DNA of 64,000 bases from Macrotrachela quadricornifera. Lineage: Eukaryota > Rotifera > Eurotatoria > Philodinida > Philodinidae. Position numbers and translations under genes: made by a program. This document shows, one piece after another, positions 46,900 through 60,545 of the stretch. The notes below the pieces were generated by a model, which did no database searches, had not been told where the DNA came from, and worked only from the letters and a program-made list of their open reading frames with translations. The first letter of the stretch is position 1; the number at the start of each line of letters is the position of its first letter. Location: NCBI GenBank assembly GCA_022393335.1, contig JAJEKB010021113.1, positions 236,665-300,664 of the forward strand. The letters run 5' to 3'.

Positions 46900-48666
46900 T
46901 AATAAAATTTTCTAATCGATCTTTTTTTTTTCTTTTCAAATGTTTATTCAAATTAATTATCATATTAAAATTGGCGCTTAACAAGATAACAAATATCAAA
47001 ATTTATTTCATATATAAATCTTATTATTTTAATATTGATAAGACAAGATCATCACTTAACATTGATTCAATGAATATTTTGCCTTTCACTTATACAAATA
47101 TATATATTTCCATGTGAAATATTCCAGACGGTTAAATGAATACAAAAAAAAGGAGAAGAAGAAGCCTATTAGATTGTTAAAGCCTCAAGCTAAATTACTT
47201 TCTGACATTAAATCTTTGATTCTTGTATTGATATGTAAAGACAAAAAAGAAAAGACGGACATCATGTTCCGTTAATGAAATTATAGCTAGAAGTCATTGT
47301 AATAATGATGATAAAGATAGAAATACTTTCTTTTTTTTTTATTGACCTTATTTAATGACAAGAAAAGACTATCGTTCAATTTCGTTCTCATACATATAAA
47401 TGTTAAATGTCTGAGTGCGAGAACATGTTTTTTTTTTTTTCTGTTCACGCTTACTTACTCACTAAATATGTGAACATTTTCTTTTTTCTTCTTTTTTTTT
47501 GCTATTTGATAAGTCAAGTGGAAAATGAGTTATAGAAACGAACGAATGCATTTCAATTTATTTTAAACGTTAAAGAAGTTAGGTATTGCCGACATTGACG
47601 CCGGCGGATCAGGTAAACTAAACACTTGAATCAACATTCTATTAGTTTAAGTATTTTGATTTATTCGTTCATATAATATTCGTTAATTTTTTGTTCATAT
47701 AATCCATTTAACCCAGTGAAGATCATGATGATAATGATAATATATCAGACATATTGCCCTTAAGCATCATCAGCCATACGATCAACGAACTATTATTGAA
47801 TATCATTCTCATCATGATTTATATTTTACCTTAAGGTTAATATTCAATCTGTTTTTCATTTCGAAAAAAAAAAAAATTCGACTAAATCTATTTTGTTTAA
47901 AGATTAATCATTGAATTATTATTTGTTTATTTTATAGAAATGAATACTATTACTTATTCAATGAAAACTATTTAAAAAGAAAACGAAATTCAATAATTAT
48001 ATAATTGAGAAGAAAAGAAAATTATTTATTACGATCGATCACTTTCTTTATTTTTAAAAAATTTATTAATATTTTTTTTTATTTGTTTATTCATCTTGTT
48101 TTATCTTGTAAATAAATTCTTGAGAAGATTAATAATATTGACTTTTAGTTTATATTCAACTCACAACCAATCCGTATTTGATTATAGTTCTTTTTTTTCT
48201 TTTCAGTAACCAATCCGAATAGATGAAAACGAAGAAAAAAAATATCCGATAGACATTACTAATAAAATAATATATACAAAAAGCACAAAAGAAAAAAAAG
48301 AGAATCTTGCCTTGACTATTATTTATATAGTTGTAATAACAGCAAAAGAAAAAGAAAAGAAAGATCGATTTTCTTTCTCTATTTTTTTTTCTTTTCTCTA
48401 TCGTCGTCGTTTTTTTTTACTTGAAGGCAGTAAAAGTAATAACGACGAATAGAAACATCGGAACTGGTACAGCATACAATACTATCCATATATATACATC
48501 GAACACCCATTAGCCATTTTTTTTCTACCAATATTTTTTTTTCTCTCTCTCTCTCCCTTTCTCTCTTTTTCTCTTATGTCTCGTTTGCTCTACGTACGAG
48601 ATTTGAGCCGTGCGGCGTTTGCATAGCATTACACATTATACGAACACATCCGCAAGCAGTCATCTC
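46900..48666. other. Divergent intergenic region with one exon-like GC patch
   Basis: It separates the aquaporin (minus) and AP-2 (plus) starts. Poly(T)/poly(A) tracts are common. At about 47582-47612 a GC-rich 30-nt patch (ACGCCGGCGGATCAG) is preceded by TTAG and followed by GTAAAC, so it has the form of a small 5' exon, but no proof exists. A (CT)n tract lies near 48540-48575, about 100 bp upstream of the AP-2 start. Confidence 0.4.
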
Positions 48667-50537
48667 ATGTCATTTCATCACCTTCATCATCATCCTTTTG
48701 CTGAAAATTCCTGGCAGGTAAATTGGCTTGCCATCAAAATGGGTAGCATTCTCCATACATATAGACAAAAAAACAAAAAAAAAAAAAGAGAGGGAGAGAG
48801 AGGAATAATATTTTTATTCATTATATACAGATATATATATATATCTGTATATAATATGTACAAATAAGTAGATAAGATATTCTTTCTATTGAATATTTAT
48901 TTTTGTAAATCGAAATAAATTACGATTAGTTTTATAATAAGAAATTTATTGAAATAAAACTTTCTTAATTATATTAAAGGATCGATCAAATAATTTTTCA
49001 AATGTTTCAACAATATCAAATCGAACGAATATTCAATCATCATCAATTCCTATATCATCAAATCCGGGTACAGTTGATTTTCAACCTCCTTATTTTCCAC
49101 CACCATTTTCAACTGTACCTCATCATTCACATCAACATACATTTGATCAAATTCAATCAAATCATTCACATAATCTTGATTATACATCATCATCTCCACC
49201 GCCATCATCATTTACCGGTAATCAAACATCACAATCATATAATTCTCTTGTTCGTTCATCGGCAGTAAATATCGATGAAACAACAACAACACCATTAAGT
49301 CATCCATATGGTGCATATGCTGAATATGCTGCTTCTTATTATACTCGTCATGCTATGGTACTTGATCATGAATCATTACAACTTTATCGAACTGGTTTAT
49401 TAGGTACAGATCCTTCAAATACAACTGCTTTTCGAGTATAGAAAAAAAATATTTCTTTTTTTTTATATTAATTTCATATTAATGAAAATTATTTAGGTTC
49501 CAGGTCTTGATGATAATGTTCCTCAAGCATTTTCAGAACATTATCGAGCATCATTTCAACGAGGTAATTAATAATCTGAGAAGAAAAAAGAAAATGAATA
49601 TATGTTTTATAGATCCACGTCGATGTGATACAAAAGATGGTATTCAATTAAATATGAATACTGGTAATGGATCAATAGCACCAACAGATGTATTTTGTAG
49701 TGTACCTGGTCGATTATCATTACTTAGTTCAAATTCTAAATATAAAGTATGTGTAGCTGAAGTTCAAAGACGTCTTTCACCACCTGAATGTCTTAATGCA
49801 TCATTACTTGGAGGAATATTACGAAGGTATTTTAATAAAAATAATATTTTTTTAATTATATTAATTATTTAGAGCAAAATCAAAAAATGGTGGTAGAATG
49901 TTACGTGAAAAACTTGAAAAAATTGGTGTTAATTTACCAGCTGGTAGACGTAAAGCAGCAACAGTTACTTTATTAACATCACTTGTTGAAGGTTTATTAA
50001 TAAAATAAGATTATATGTTTTTTTAATCCTTTTTTTTTTTAAGGTGAAGCTGCTCATTTAGCTCGTGATTTTCATTATGTATGTGATCAAGAATTTCCAG
50101 CTCGACAATGTGCAGAATATATTAATCGTCAATATAATACAACACAACATTTACAAGACCAATGTAATATTATAAAACGTAAACAAAATATACTTGCTGC
50201 TAAGTAAATATAAAAAGATATTTATTTTTTAAATAAATAATTCTTTGTTTATTTCTATAGACAAATAATTAAAGAATTTACTGATTTATTATCACAAGAT
50301 CGTTCACCATTAGGTACAAATAGTCGTTTAGCACCTATACTTGATCTATCAATTCAACGACCTTTAACACATTTTTCATTAATTACACATGGTTTTGGTA
50401 CACCAGCTATTATTGGTGCAATGACAGCATTACAAAATTATTTAACAGAAATAAATAAAACATTTGACAAAACAATAACAACAACATCAATTGAGCATAA
50501 AAAAGATATTGATCTTTTAAATACAAAAACTTCATAA
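48667..50537 (+). CDS. TFAP2: AP-2 family transcription factor
   Basis: Seven exons: 48667-48717, 48980-49435, 49497-49563, 49613-49826, 49873-49991, 50044-50203 and 50261-50537. They sum to 1344 nt (447 aa). The N-terminal part is low-complexity with a PPxY-type transactivation motif ([12 protein letters not shown]) typical of AP-2. It continues [13 protein letters not shown], then [15 protein letters not shown]. The basic/helix-span-helix region is highly conserved: [92 protein letters not shown], and a late [13 protein letters not shown]. It binds GCCNNNGGC-type sites as a dimer and acts in ectoderm and epidermal development (family knowledge). The start at [14 protein letters not shown] sits in a short phase 0 first exon; alternative 5' exons are possible. 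Confidence 0.93.
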
Positions 50538-52304
50538 ATATTATCTTTATTAAACAACAATATATACATTCCAATTATTTGTATTTGTGCGTGTATTACT
50601 TCATTTATGAGAATCTAAAAAAAAAAATGAATTATATAGAAAGACAAATTTACTACTTCTAGCTAAATGACAAATGGTTAAAGATGTTCTGAATATACAT
50701 ACTCATATATATCCGTCGTTTGTTTATCATAAACCTATACACAATACCAATGAAAGAATAGGCAAAAATAAACAAGATCAAAGCTATCTACACAACGGGT
50801 GCATACATTTGCGTATACGACCTTAGGCATTTGGTGGTGCCCTATAGTTAAAAAAGAACTGTATATACTTCAACTAGTTGATAATTATCAATTGATAATA
50901 ATAATAGAAAGTGTGTACGATTGAGTAAATGGAATTAGGACTCAGTTTTTTCTTTTCAAAGATATTCAAAATAAGATTAAAATCTTGTATAAACAATTTT
51001 ATTTTATCTAATCGATTAAATTGATTAAAAACAATAATTATCTAAAATAAAATCGAAGATGATATTTATCATTAAAGAACATTAAATAGGAAAGATTTCA
51101 ATCCATTTCGATCTCTGTATTTTCTTTCGGACAAAAAAAACTATCATTTTCTATTTCACTTTTACATCACTTAATACTTTGTTTTAAAAAAACAAAATAT
51201 ACCACAAGATGCAGCGTGAAACGCTCTACAACCTATAAAGTAAAACTTATTTCAATTATGTACTTTTTATTTTCAAAAACAAAGTATTAAGCGATGTAAA
51301 AGTGAAACGGAAAATGATATTTTTTTTGACTGAGAGGGATTGTATTAGAATATATGCACGAATTAGAAACGAACTATAAGAGAGACAAGAGAATATACAG
51401 TTAGTCGGATCAAAAAATTTTTTTGAATTGGATACGAATCATACTCTTAGTATTCTGAAAGAAAGCTTCGTATTCAAATCTGATATTCATTACAAACAAT
51501 CGAAATATTTTTCATAGATTATTTGTATATCAAGACTAACACACTCTTACTATTTCTCAGATAATCTTGATAATTAAAACACATCAGATTCGAAATTTTT
51601 CGACTCTCGTATATGCTTACACAATGGAGAATTTTTTAGAAATAGATACAATTAAGTTTAAAACTAATTCCACAGACGCTAGAACAATACCTGTATAATA
51701 TAGAAAGAAAAGAATGATTGAAAAACACATGAGAGAACCAAAGAGTACATATATGTACACCGTACTATTTACCTCAATAACATAGTAAAGGAATAAAAGA
51801 ACGAAGAAACAAAATCAATTGCATTATCACACATTTCGTTTTTTACACTTACTTTTTGATTTTGATTTACTGATTTTGAAATATATGGATAAATCTAATT
51901 GTATTAATAACTAATCATTTCATTTATTATTCTATTGACCACTTAAATGATAGCCGAAATTTTACAAATAATTTTTCCTACAATTATACATATATGCACG
52001 TGATTAATAATGAGACGCATATGACAAATTTTATTATATTAACACCCACAAACTATCCATCCAGACAGCATACATAATAATAACACTAGTTTTTTCTTTC
52101 GTTCTTTCATATAAAAAATATCTATACTTTATCATCCTACTTGTTTTTATGATTATTTATCGTTCCGGTGAATGCACACATATTATATATACATATAATC
52201 ATTGACGATAAATAAAAAACGAAATAACAAAAGATTTTGAAATTTATGATGATATTAAAATGTTCTTTTTTGTTTTATATTTCTAAAATATATTTTTTAG
52301 AAAA
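50538..52304. other. Intergenic; holds a MITE
   Basis: 1.77 kb between AP-2 and the ART-TPR gene with no supported exons. A MITE lies at 51128-51334. AAAATATATTTTTTAG ends at 52300, a few bases before the ART-TPR ATG; it could be a 5'UTR intron acceptor or a trans-splice site. Confidence 0.45.
51128..51334. mobile_element. ~207 bp MITE with ~60 bp inverted arms
   Basis: The left arm, from about 51128 (CAAAAAAAACTATCATTTTC, then CACTTTTACATCACTTAATA), pairs with the right arm ending at about 51334 (GTATTAAGCGATGTAAAAGT, then GAAAATGATATTTTTTTTG). They are about 90% complementary over ~60 bp. The non-coding middle (ACCACAAGATGCAGCGTGAA) resembles that of the MITE at 61.2 kb. The exact ends and target duplication could not be fixed. 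Confidence 0.7.
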
Positions 52305-55254
52305 ATGGAATCAAATGAATTATCAAATAGACGATCATTAACATTAACAATTGGTGAAAATTATGAAATATTTACTTTAATATGGCTTGATTTATCAATA
52401 AATAATATACATGAAAATATTGATATTCAACAACAACTTCGTTCAATAATAAATAATTTAAAAATTTTTGAAGATATTGAAGAATGTGAACAATATATTC
52501 GATCATTATCAAAAGATGATAGAATTATAATTTTTATTCATGAAAAATTTGCTTTAGAAATTATTACAAATATACATGAACTTCGACAAATTACATCAAT
52601 TTATATTTATTCAACTGATCTTAATGAAGATTATCAATGGATTAATCAATACAAAAAGGTTAGATTTTTTTTCATATATTTATTAATTAAAGTTAATATG
52701 TCACCTTAGTCTTAAGATATGACATCTATGTACCTGTATTAAAAAGTACATTATTCAAAAATATTATTTTATTTGTTAAAGCTAATGTGAAATGAAAGAT
52801 GGTTATAGCAAGTAACGTAGGAAATCATACTGAACTATTACATCTACATAGTTAAAAAGTAGAAAAGGCGTCTTTATATACGCAAAGTTTCAGATTAAAA
52901 TTCGAAAACTGAAAGTCTTATAAAGATCTCTAGAAAAAGGCTTGTCAGCGTAGTCCCTTTGGGACTAAAATGTGAAACTCATATATCTTTGAACAATTGA
53001 GCCTCAGATAAACAGGGCTGTCACGAGGGGCTAAAGATTGGGGAGGGAACAACAATTTTTTTAAAAGTGTCTATAAATTATCAAAACTCTGAAGAAAAAA
53101 TTACAGATTTACTAAAAATTTGTCGAGATTTTTGGAGAATTTTAGAAATTTTTGAAGGATTTTTTAAAAAGTGTCGAGCAAAAAAAACACAATTTCTCAA
53201 GATTGAAGGAGGCATCCCCACCGTCCTCCCCGGTCACGGCAGCGCTGCAGATAAATAAACATAGGAACCAATTTCTGTATCATGCCAGCTTGTAATAGAG
53301 AGAAATATCTGTAATGAGGGGGGGAACCGCAAAACTACGACTTAAAACTTAGACTCACATTTTTCATATGTGAGTTCCGCAATAGACATATTAAAAAAAT
53401 TTTGTTCATAAAATGGACAAGATCTTAATAAACCAATAGTAATACTGATGTTTTTGATTGAATATGATCAAAAACTTTCAATTTAGATATTTTTTTTATA
53501 TACACTATCAAATGAAATTGAAGAATGTTATTCATTTATTACCTTCGAATTCATAAATATATTATTTCATAATAAATTATATTTAGATAAAATCAATTAA
53601 AACCGATCTTAATGAATTAGTTAGTCAAATAAAACTTGATCATATAAAACAAAAAAAATTAGAAGAACCATTAACAATAAATATATTTAATACAAATCAA
53701 TCAACTGATCTATTATCATTAAATACAAATACACAATTTCTTTATTCTCAATTATTAATACATTTTTTACTTTATACTAAATTAACAAATGAACAAATAA
53801 TTGAAAATAAAAAAGAATTAATTGAATTATGTAAAAGTGAATATAATGAGAATTTAAATCAATTAAAAATTTTAAATGAATTTGAAAATAATTATTCATC
53901 ATCAAATGCATTATGGTGGTATACAATTGATTCATTTTTATATCAATTATTAAATAAATCATTAATAACAATAAATATTGATTTACTTTATTTTTTACAA
54001 TTTTTTATTCATGATCTTATTCGACAATTAAAACAATATCAAACATTATCAATAAAACGTGTTTATCGATGTTATTTAATATCAAATGATGAATTACAAT
54101 TATTAAATGAATCAAATGGTAAATATATATCAATAAATACATTTTTTTCAACATTTAGTAATCGTAATAATGCACTTGATTATTTTAATGATTATAAATA
54201 TGATGATAATAATTTGAAAAAAATTTTATTTAAAATTGATATTGATTTTCGTTTAATAAAAATCAAACCATATGCTAATATCACTGTTCATAGTCAAATA
54301 TTAAATGATGAAGAAATTTTATTTTCATTAGGTAGTATTTTTCGTATTAATAGTATTAAACAAATTAAAAATGATTTTTATATAATACATTTAATATTAT
54401 GTAGTGATGATGATCATCATTTAAAATCAATATTTGATCAGATTAAATATCAATATGGTGAAAATGATATAAATCTTCTTTCATTTGGTACTGCATTAAG
54501 ACGAATGGGAAAATTAGATGAAGCTGAAATATGTTATCAACGTTTACTTCAAGATTCAACATATGATCAAGATTTAATAAGTCGATCATATCATCATTTA
54601 GGTCGAATAGCTGAAACAAAAGGTGATTATGATATAAGTCTTGATTATTTACATAAATCATTAGAAATAAAATTAAAAATAATGAAATCAAATGATCCAA
54701 GTATTGCTCAAAGTTATAATTGTATTGGAATTGTTTGTCAACAAAAAGGTGATCAAGAAAAAGCACTTGAAGTATTTAATAAAGCATTAATTATATGGAG
54801 AAAAGTATATGGAAAAAATCATCCTAATGTAGCTGGATGTTATAATAATATGGGTGTTGTTTATAAACGAGAAAAAAAATATACTGAAGCTCTTGAATCA
54901 TTTCAAAAAGCATTAGCTATACGTGAAAGACATCCATCAACTAATTATCATGATTTAGCTGGTTCACATAATAATATTGGTGCAGTTTATGAACGTCTTG
55001 GACATCATGATCTTGCTATAAATCATTATAATTTATCACTTAAAATAAAATTAAAATCACTTGCACCAAATCATCCATCAATAGCATCAACATTTGAAAA
55101 TATGGGTTATGTTTATGAGAATAGAGGAGCTTATTTACAAGCATTATCATATCTTGAAAAAGCAGCTAATATCTATCGTCAAACATTACCATCTACACAT
55201 CATGATGTTATTCAAATTGAAGAAAGTATTCAACGTGTATCATCAAAACTGTAA
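52305..55254 (+). CDS. ADP-ribosyltransferase (R-S-E type) fused to TPR repeats
   Basis: Two exons (52305-52658 and 53587-55254), phase 0, 673 aa. Residues ~1-118 form an alpha/beta receiver-like domain found at the front of this rotifer family (IWLDLSINNIHENI, DRIIIFIHEKFA, ITSIYIYSTD). The ART domain is at ~220-385, with Arg269 (VYRCYL), a Ser motif (ISINTFFSTF, usually STS) and DEEILFSLGS, whose second Glu (~351) is the expected catalytic residue. It would transfer ADP-ribose from NAD to protein arginine (family knowledge). The loosened motifs (YRC for YRG, STF for STS, D-E-E for E-x-E) leave activity uncertain. From ~415 come at least six kinesin-light-chain-like TPRs of 42 residues (SYNCIGIVCQQKGDQEKALE, GCYNNMGVVYKREKKYTEAL, GSHNNIGAVYERLGHHDLAI). 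No signal peptide; cytosolic. The 928 bp intron contains a MITE. Confidence 0.85.
53013..53247. mobile_element. hAT-type MITE inside the ART-TPR intron
   Basis: An element of 235 bp bounded by an exact 8-bp direct repeat, CAGATAAA, at 53005-53012 and 53248-53255. Imperfect inverted ends start CAGGGCTGTCACGAGGGG and, on the other strand, CAGCGCTGCCGTGACCGGGG. The 8-bp target duplication and CAG-type ends are characteristic of hAT transposons. It is GC-richer than its host intron and contains no transposase. A 63-codon open stretch through it is chance. Confidence 0.8.
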
Positions 55255-55952
55255 GAATACAAATTCAAGATTTTTTGTTAATAACAAAATATTATATTAC
55301 GAAAAAAAAAAATCGAATATATGAAATATTTCATTGTTTTTTTACATATATATTTAAAATAGTCTTTTTTAAATGATGATTTGAACCTTAAAAAATTTAT
55401 TCTATCCTATCAATAGATAAAAATGAAAGATTTTCATCAATATGAATTACGTATACAATGATCTTAAAAATGATGTTCTACAAATTACTAGTTTACAATA
55501 AAATCATAATTATTTTATTTCAATATTCAATCTCATAGAATTTCATTAAAAATTTGTTTTTTCTTTACATATCAATTAAACTATAGTTTAAACAACTAAA
55601 TATTAATGATTATTCGAAACAGTATAATTTTTATACATATATTCAAAAAAAACAAACACATATAGATAATATTTGATAAGAATACAAAGAAAAAAGAAAA
55701 CACATCTAGCACAAAACGTAAATAAAACAAAATTGATTAAAAATTCTTTTAAAAAATCATATACACACACTATTAAGATCTAAATATATGAATATAAATG
55801 ACAGATATGTTATGTGCACAATATTTGTGATTTAAAAAAAACAAACTTAATTAAAGAAAAGATCTTAATACATATTGATTAAAAAAAAAAGCCAAAATCA
55901 ATTGCCTTTATGCATATATATAATAAAAGTGTAGAAAAAGAAATAAACCATT
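55255..55952. other. Convergent 3' flanks
   Basis: About 700 bp between the stop of ART-TPR (plus) and the stop of the protein 4.1 gene (minus). AT-rich, with AATAAA-like signals on both strands and no exon. Confidence 0.5.
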
Positions 55953-58900
55953 TTAACTATCATTCATTACTACTTGTTCTGCTTGCTTATTCGGATCAAG
56001 ATCAGTTGCTAAACGAATAGCTGCGAGAAGAGCCTGAATAAATAAATATTAAATCAAATTATATTAAACATAAAAAAAAAAACTTTTGTTTTACTTCATC
56101 TGGATCCATTGTAGGTGATGGTTCGCGTGGTGGTGGTGGTGGTCGAACCGGTGGTTCAGGCTAAAAAATATGAACTAGATAAATAGATAAGATATATAAT
56201 TTCTCACCGGTATATTAACATAAGTAGGCGGAGGTACTGGCCGTTTTGGTTTCGTTTCCTGAATATTAAAAAAAAACACAATATATTACATTTATTAACA
56301 TCATTGATTAAGTATATTTATAAAAGAAAAATGTCATTCATTTTCATGTCTAACTACGCCTTATCTCACATAATATTTATCTGAAGTATATAACAGATAA
56401 TTTGTTTTTTTTCATGATTCCGGTCTCAGGACAAAGGGTTATGCAATAATTTTTTTTCTATCTGAGAAAGAAGAATTGTGAATTTTTAATCGTAAAGATA
56501 AAATTCATTATATATTTCTAATAATAGAAAGAAATATATAGTGTTGCTCATTCAAAATAGTTCAATTTTCATTGTTATTATAGACTTTAAATCAATAGTC
56601 TCTTAAAACTCTACATACCGGTAATTTTGGTGTTCTTGGTGGTGTAGCCTTCAATAATAAAAAAAAGTATAAATTTATGCCTTAAATACCATCAATAGCA
56701 AAAAAAAACAAAATTCCTACTGGTGGCTGTTGAATTGGTTCACGCTCCGGTTTCTTTTTTACATGTGCATATTCCGGATCTTGTACTATTGGTAATGGAT
56801 ATTCACCTTCATCTTCATCATCATCTTCCTAAATAAAAATAAACCAAAGAATTCTAATTTATTCATTCGTTCGAAAAAAAAAGTAAATCCATGCAATTTT
56901 ATCATAAAACCTTCAAAAAAATTTTCGTTTTTCCATCATGCCTATTACCTGAAGAACTATATTTATTTCTATAGAAAATTAAGATGTATATACATAGTAA
57001 GGAGAAAAAAAAAACTTAAATGACATACATTAGATATTGGTATTCGATGTGTTTCAAAAAATGGTTCAACACTTTGAGGACGTGGTAATGGTCGTTGAAT
57101 AGCTGGTCGACTCGGACGAATTATTTCATTTCCAGCTAAAAATGATAATAAAAAAAAAAAGTAAAATAAAAATATTCTTATTTAAAAGCAGAACTATGTT
57201 AGATTAATAAGCAAGAGGCATAGATTATTTCAAAAAAAAAAAAGATCTTTCACCTGTATTAGAATTGTTTACTAAAAATATTTTTAGTTTTTTTTTTTTT
57301 AATTTTATAAAAATTTCAAATAAATTATTTAAATAGAATTGCTTACAAACATCAAGACTTTTTGTCATTCGTTTACTTAATGATCTTTCAAAATCAGGAT
57401 TAGGTCTATCAAGTAATAATTGTCGAGCTTGATGATATGTATATGTTCCTGTATAACGAAATGTTGAATTAAATCGTGGTAATATTGGTCGTTTTCGATA
57501 TTCTTCTGGTCGACGAAGACTTTTAACAAAAAAAAAAAAATTTAAAAAAAAAATTTTTTTTTTTGCATACCGAAAAAATGCATGATGTTCAACAGCTATT
57601 TTCCATAATGATTTTGCTGCACGATATGTAGGTAATTTAAAACCTATTGTACTTTCAAATCGATCAAACTGAAAAAAAAAGAAAAAGAAGAATTTTATTT
57701 TTGTTTAATTATTTAATAAATACAAACATCACTTGGACGAAGTTTAATAAAAAAATATTTTCTTTTATATGAAATTTTTAAAATTTTTGGCCAAGCAAAA
57801 CGATTTATACGTAATTTATCTCGATAAATTAATAAACCATTAGCTGATACACCAATATTTATATCAACATTTTCTGAATCCTAAAAAAAAATTAAATTAA
57901 TTAAAATATATATATATATATATATTTAATTTTACTTGTGCTGGATGAATATCAACACCATACATAGCTAATTTTTTTGCATTTTCAAGAAAATGTAAAT
58001 CAGCTGCATTTGGTGGTTGACCTCTATTAAATAAAATTTCTATGAAAAAGAAAAGCAAATAAATTATTTTTAAATATTATACTTATGTCTTTTATGTTGT
58101 TCATGTATACGTCGTAATAATTCATCATCTTGTACAGGTGCAAATTTAAGATCAGTTAAATAATCACTTGTTAAACCATGATCATATTCATTATAATCAC
58201 CTAATTCAGCTTGAGCTGTATATGAACCCAATAAAGCATAAGTAACAAATGAACATGGTAATCTTTTACAAAAATATAAAATTTTTTTTTTGTATAAAGA
58301 AAATTATTTAACATACTTGCCAGATATAATATCACGTCGTAATTGAAGACATAATTGATATCTAGTTTAAAAAAGTTAGAATATCAATTAAATAATAGAT
58401 TGAAAGATAGAAGAAAAAAAATGTTTCTAATATCACAAATATATGTAATAAATAAATATAACATTTGTCAAAAATTTTTTTCTTTACTATTCAAACATGT
58501 AATTACTAATTTTAACACATTATTATTAAATAACTGCTTTCATCTCTTTGAAAAAAAAAAAACTGGGCGTTATTTATTTGATATTCTTTATAATAACTAA
58601 TGATCATATATATATACATTGAATAATCGTATCAAAGTCATAGTCTATTATTCAATTTTTACTAACCGAGTTATATCTTCTTGAAGTAAAGCAGGTTCAG
58701 GTGGATAAAATTTAACTTGAAAATTAAAAATTGGATCAACACCTATAATACAAATATTTTTTTTAAATTAAAAAAACAATAGATATATATTTTTTTTTCT
58801 AACCTTTCAATTGACTACGTACACGTTTATCATTATCTACCCATGTCTAAATATTGTCATAATTTATTAAATAAAATTCAATAAACAAAAAAAAAATCTA

Positions 58901-59611
58901 AACAAACTCGAGTATTTTCATTATTTATATATGTTAATCCAAAATAATCTTTTTCTTCAAGATGCATTAAATCACATACACGTGTATATAACATTTTACC
59001 TGTATCATCTTTCTATATATGAATAAAAAATAAAAAAAATATATAATTTTTATATATGTTTAAATAATTTACTCCTAAATCAACATATTCTTCAGTATCA
59101 TCTAACATAATAATACGTGCTTTAGATCGATTATTAAATCCTGTATTATTATTATCTTGTATATTACTAGTTCTTGTTCGACTTTGACTTTTTTTACGTT
59201 CTTTTTCTTCTTGTTTACGTGCTTTTTTTTCATCTTTTTCTCTTTGACGTTGAATTCGTTTTTCATTTATTTCCTAATAATAATAATAATAAAACAAACT
59301 ATGTGTACATATACAATTTTAAAGAATATGTTTACTTCTTTTTTTTTTGATTTTTTATCATTTTTTCTTATTGTATCATATTCCGTAATAGGTTGAGGTA
59401 TATTTGTATTTAAACGTAAATCTTGTTGATCATCATCATCATTATATTGTATTGAACCACTTAAACGATCCGTATCAAAACTATCTCCATCATTTATTGA
59501 ACCAACTTGAAGCTAAAAGAATGAACATTATTAAAAAGAAAAAAAATGTTTTTTATTATAATAATTTACATTTGAAAATCCTCGATTATTTGGTTGAATA
59601 TAATCTGTCAT
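55953..59611 (-). CDS. Protein 4.1 / coracle-type FERM protein
   Basis: Many short exons on minus, from about 59611 ([14 protein letters not shown]) down to the stop at 55953-55955. After an acidic/basic N-terminal region ([19 protein letters not shown]) comes a full FERM domain: [137 protein letters not shown] and [20 protein letters not shown]. The FERM-adjacent segment ([34 protein letters not shown]) is diagnostic for band 4.1. Several Pro-rich exons follow, including 56160-56095 (22 codons). The last exon (56033-55953, [14 protein letters not shown]) resembles the end of the 4.1 C-terminal domain. It links spectrin/actin to membrane proteins at cell junctions (family knowledge). The start is uncertain: an open frame extends to about 59680, with a possible acceptor ATACAG, so more 5' exons may exist. 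Confidence 0.88.
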
Positions 59612-60545
59612 GACAGATGAAGATGACCTTGAACGAAATGATAGATTCGATTTATTTCGATCAATGTATCGGTTGCTGTATAAATGATCAATAGACAAAT
59701 TGACAATTATATTACCAATAAATTTATATTTAATAAAAAAAATTTCATTTTTCAAAAAAGAAATATATTTGATTTTTTTTAAATTTTATATTTGAATTAA
59801 TATAAAAATATTTTTTTTTCTCTATATGATAGATGTCACTAGATAACAATTAATTTAATATAAATTACTTTGCCTTATAGGTGTTAGTGTAATTTCTAGG
59901 ATTCATTGAATATTTATCGAGAAATTGATGACTTTTTTTTCTTTCTCATCATAAAATCATGATTATTACGCTTGATGAAATTCCCTTTAAAATATAAGCA
60001 TTATCTTACATATATGTAGAAAAATAATAAATAATAAAAATATTTTAGTTATATTTTTTTCAATCTATATACTATTTCTCATAAAAGTTGATTATTCTTA
60101 TTACACTATCATTTAAATAACGGTAGATATGACATTTTTATTCATTTCAAAGATACAAAGAAAATTCTTGGATAATGATTTTATTGTTCAGAATCTCAAT
60201 TCAAAAGAAATCAAGATCCTATTAGAAAAGAATGAAGTCTCATTTCTATAAAATGATAAACTATAAAATGTCTTACTATATATCATGTGGAAAAACAATA
60301 TAATCGGATGTAAGTTTTTCCTGCTATAAAATAGAAAATATTATTAGTATTACATTACACAATAAGACTATCAATTTTTCTCATTTATCATTCTGTATGT
60401 CATGTTTGAAATCTTTAAATCTATCTTGTTTCATAGAATATAATCACTTTTTTTTCTTCTCTTTTTTATATTGGTTTTTTTTCTAGATATTTTACCACTT
60501 CTTTTTTTTTCCAGATTTAAAACCTAAAATTGTCTATAAATAACT
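59612..60545. other. Divergent intergenic region
   Basis: Separates the protein 4.1 start (minus) from the small peptide gene (plus). AT-rich; it may contain a further 5' exon of protein 4.1 near 59620-59680. No other exon was seen. Confidence 0.4.

Noticed and set aside
49002..49268. His/Ile-rich open frame near AP-2
   Set aside because: Out-of-frame reading of the AP-2 N-terminal exon, whose correct frame carries the PPYF motif and joins exons in phase.
54443..54766. 107-codon minus-strand open frame
   Set aside because: Antisense to the TPR repeats; its His/Leu/Asp-rich composition is the complement of TPR codons.
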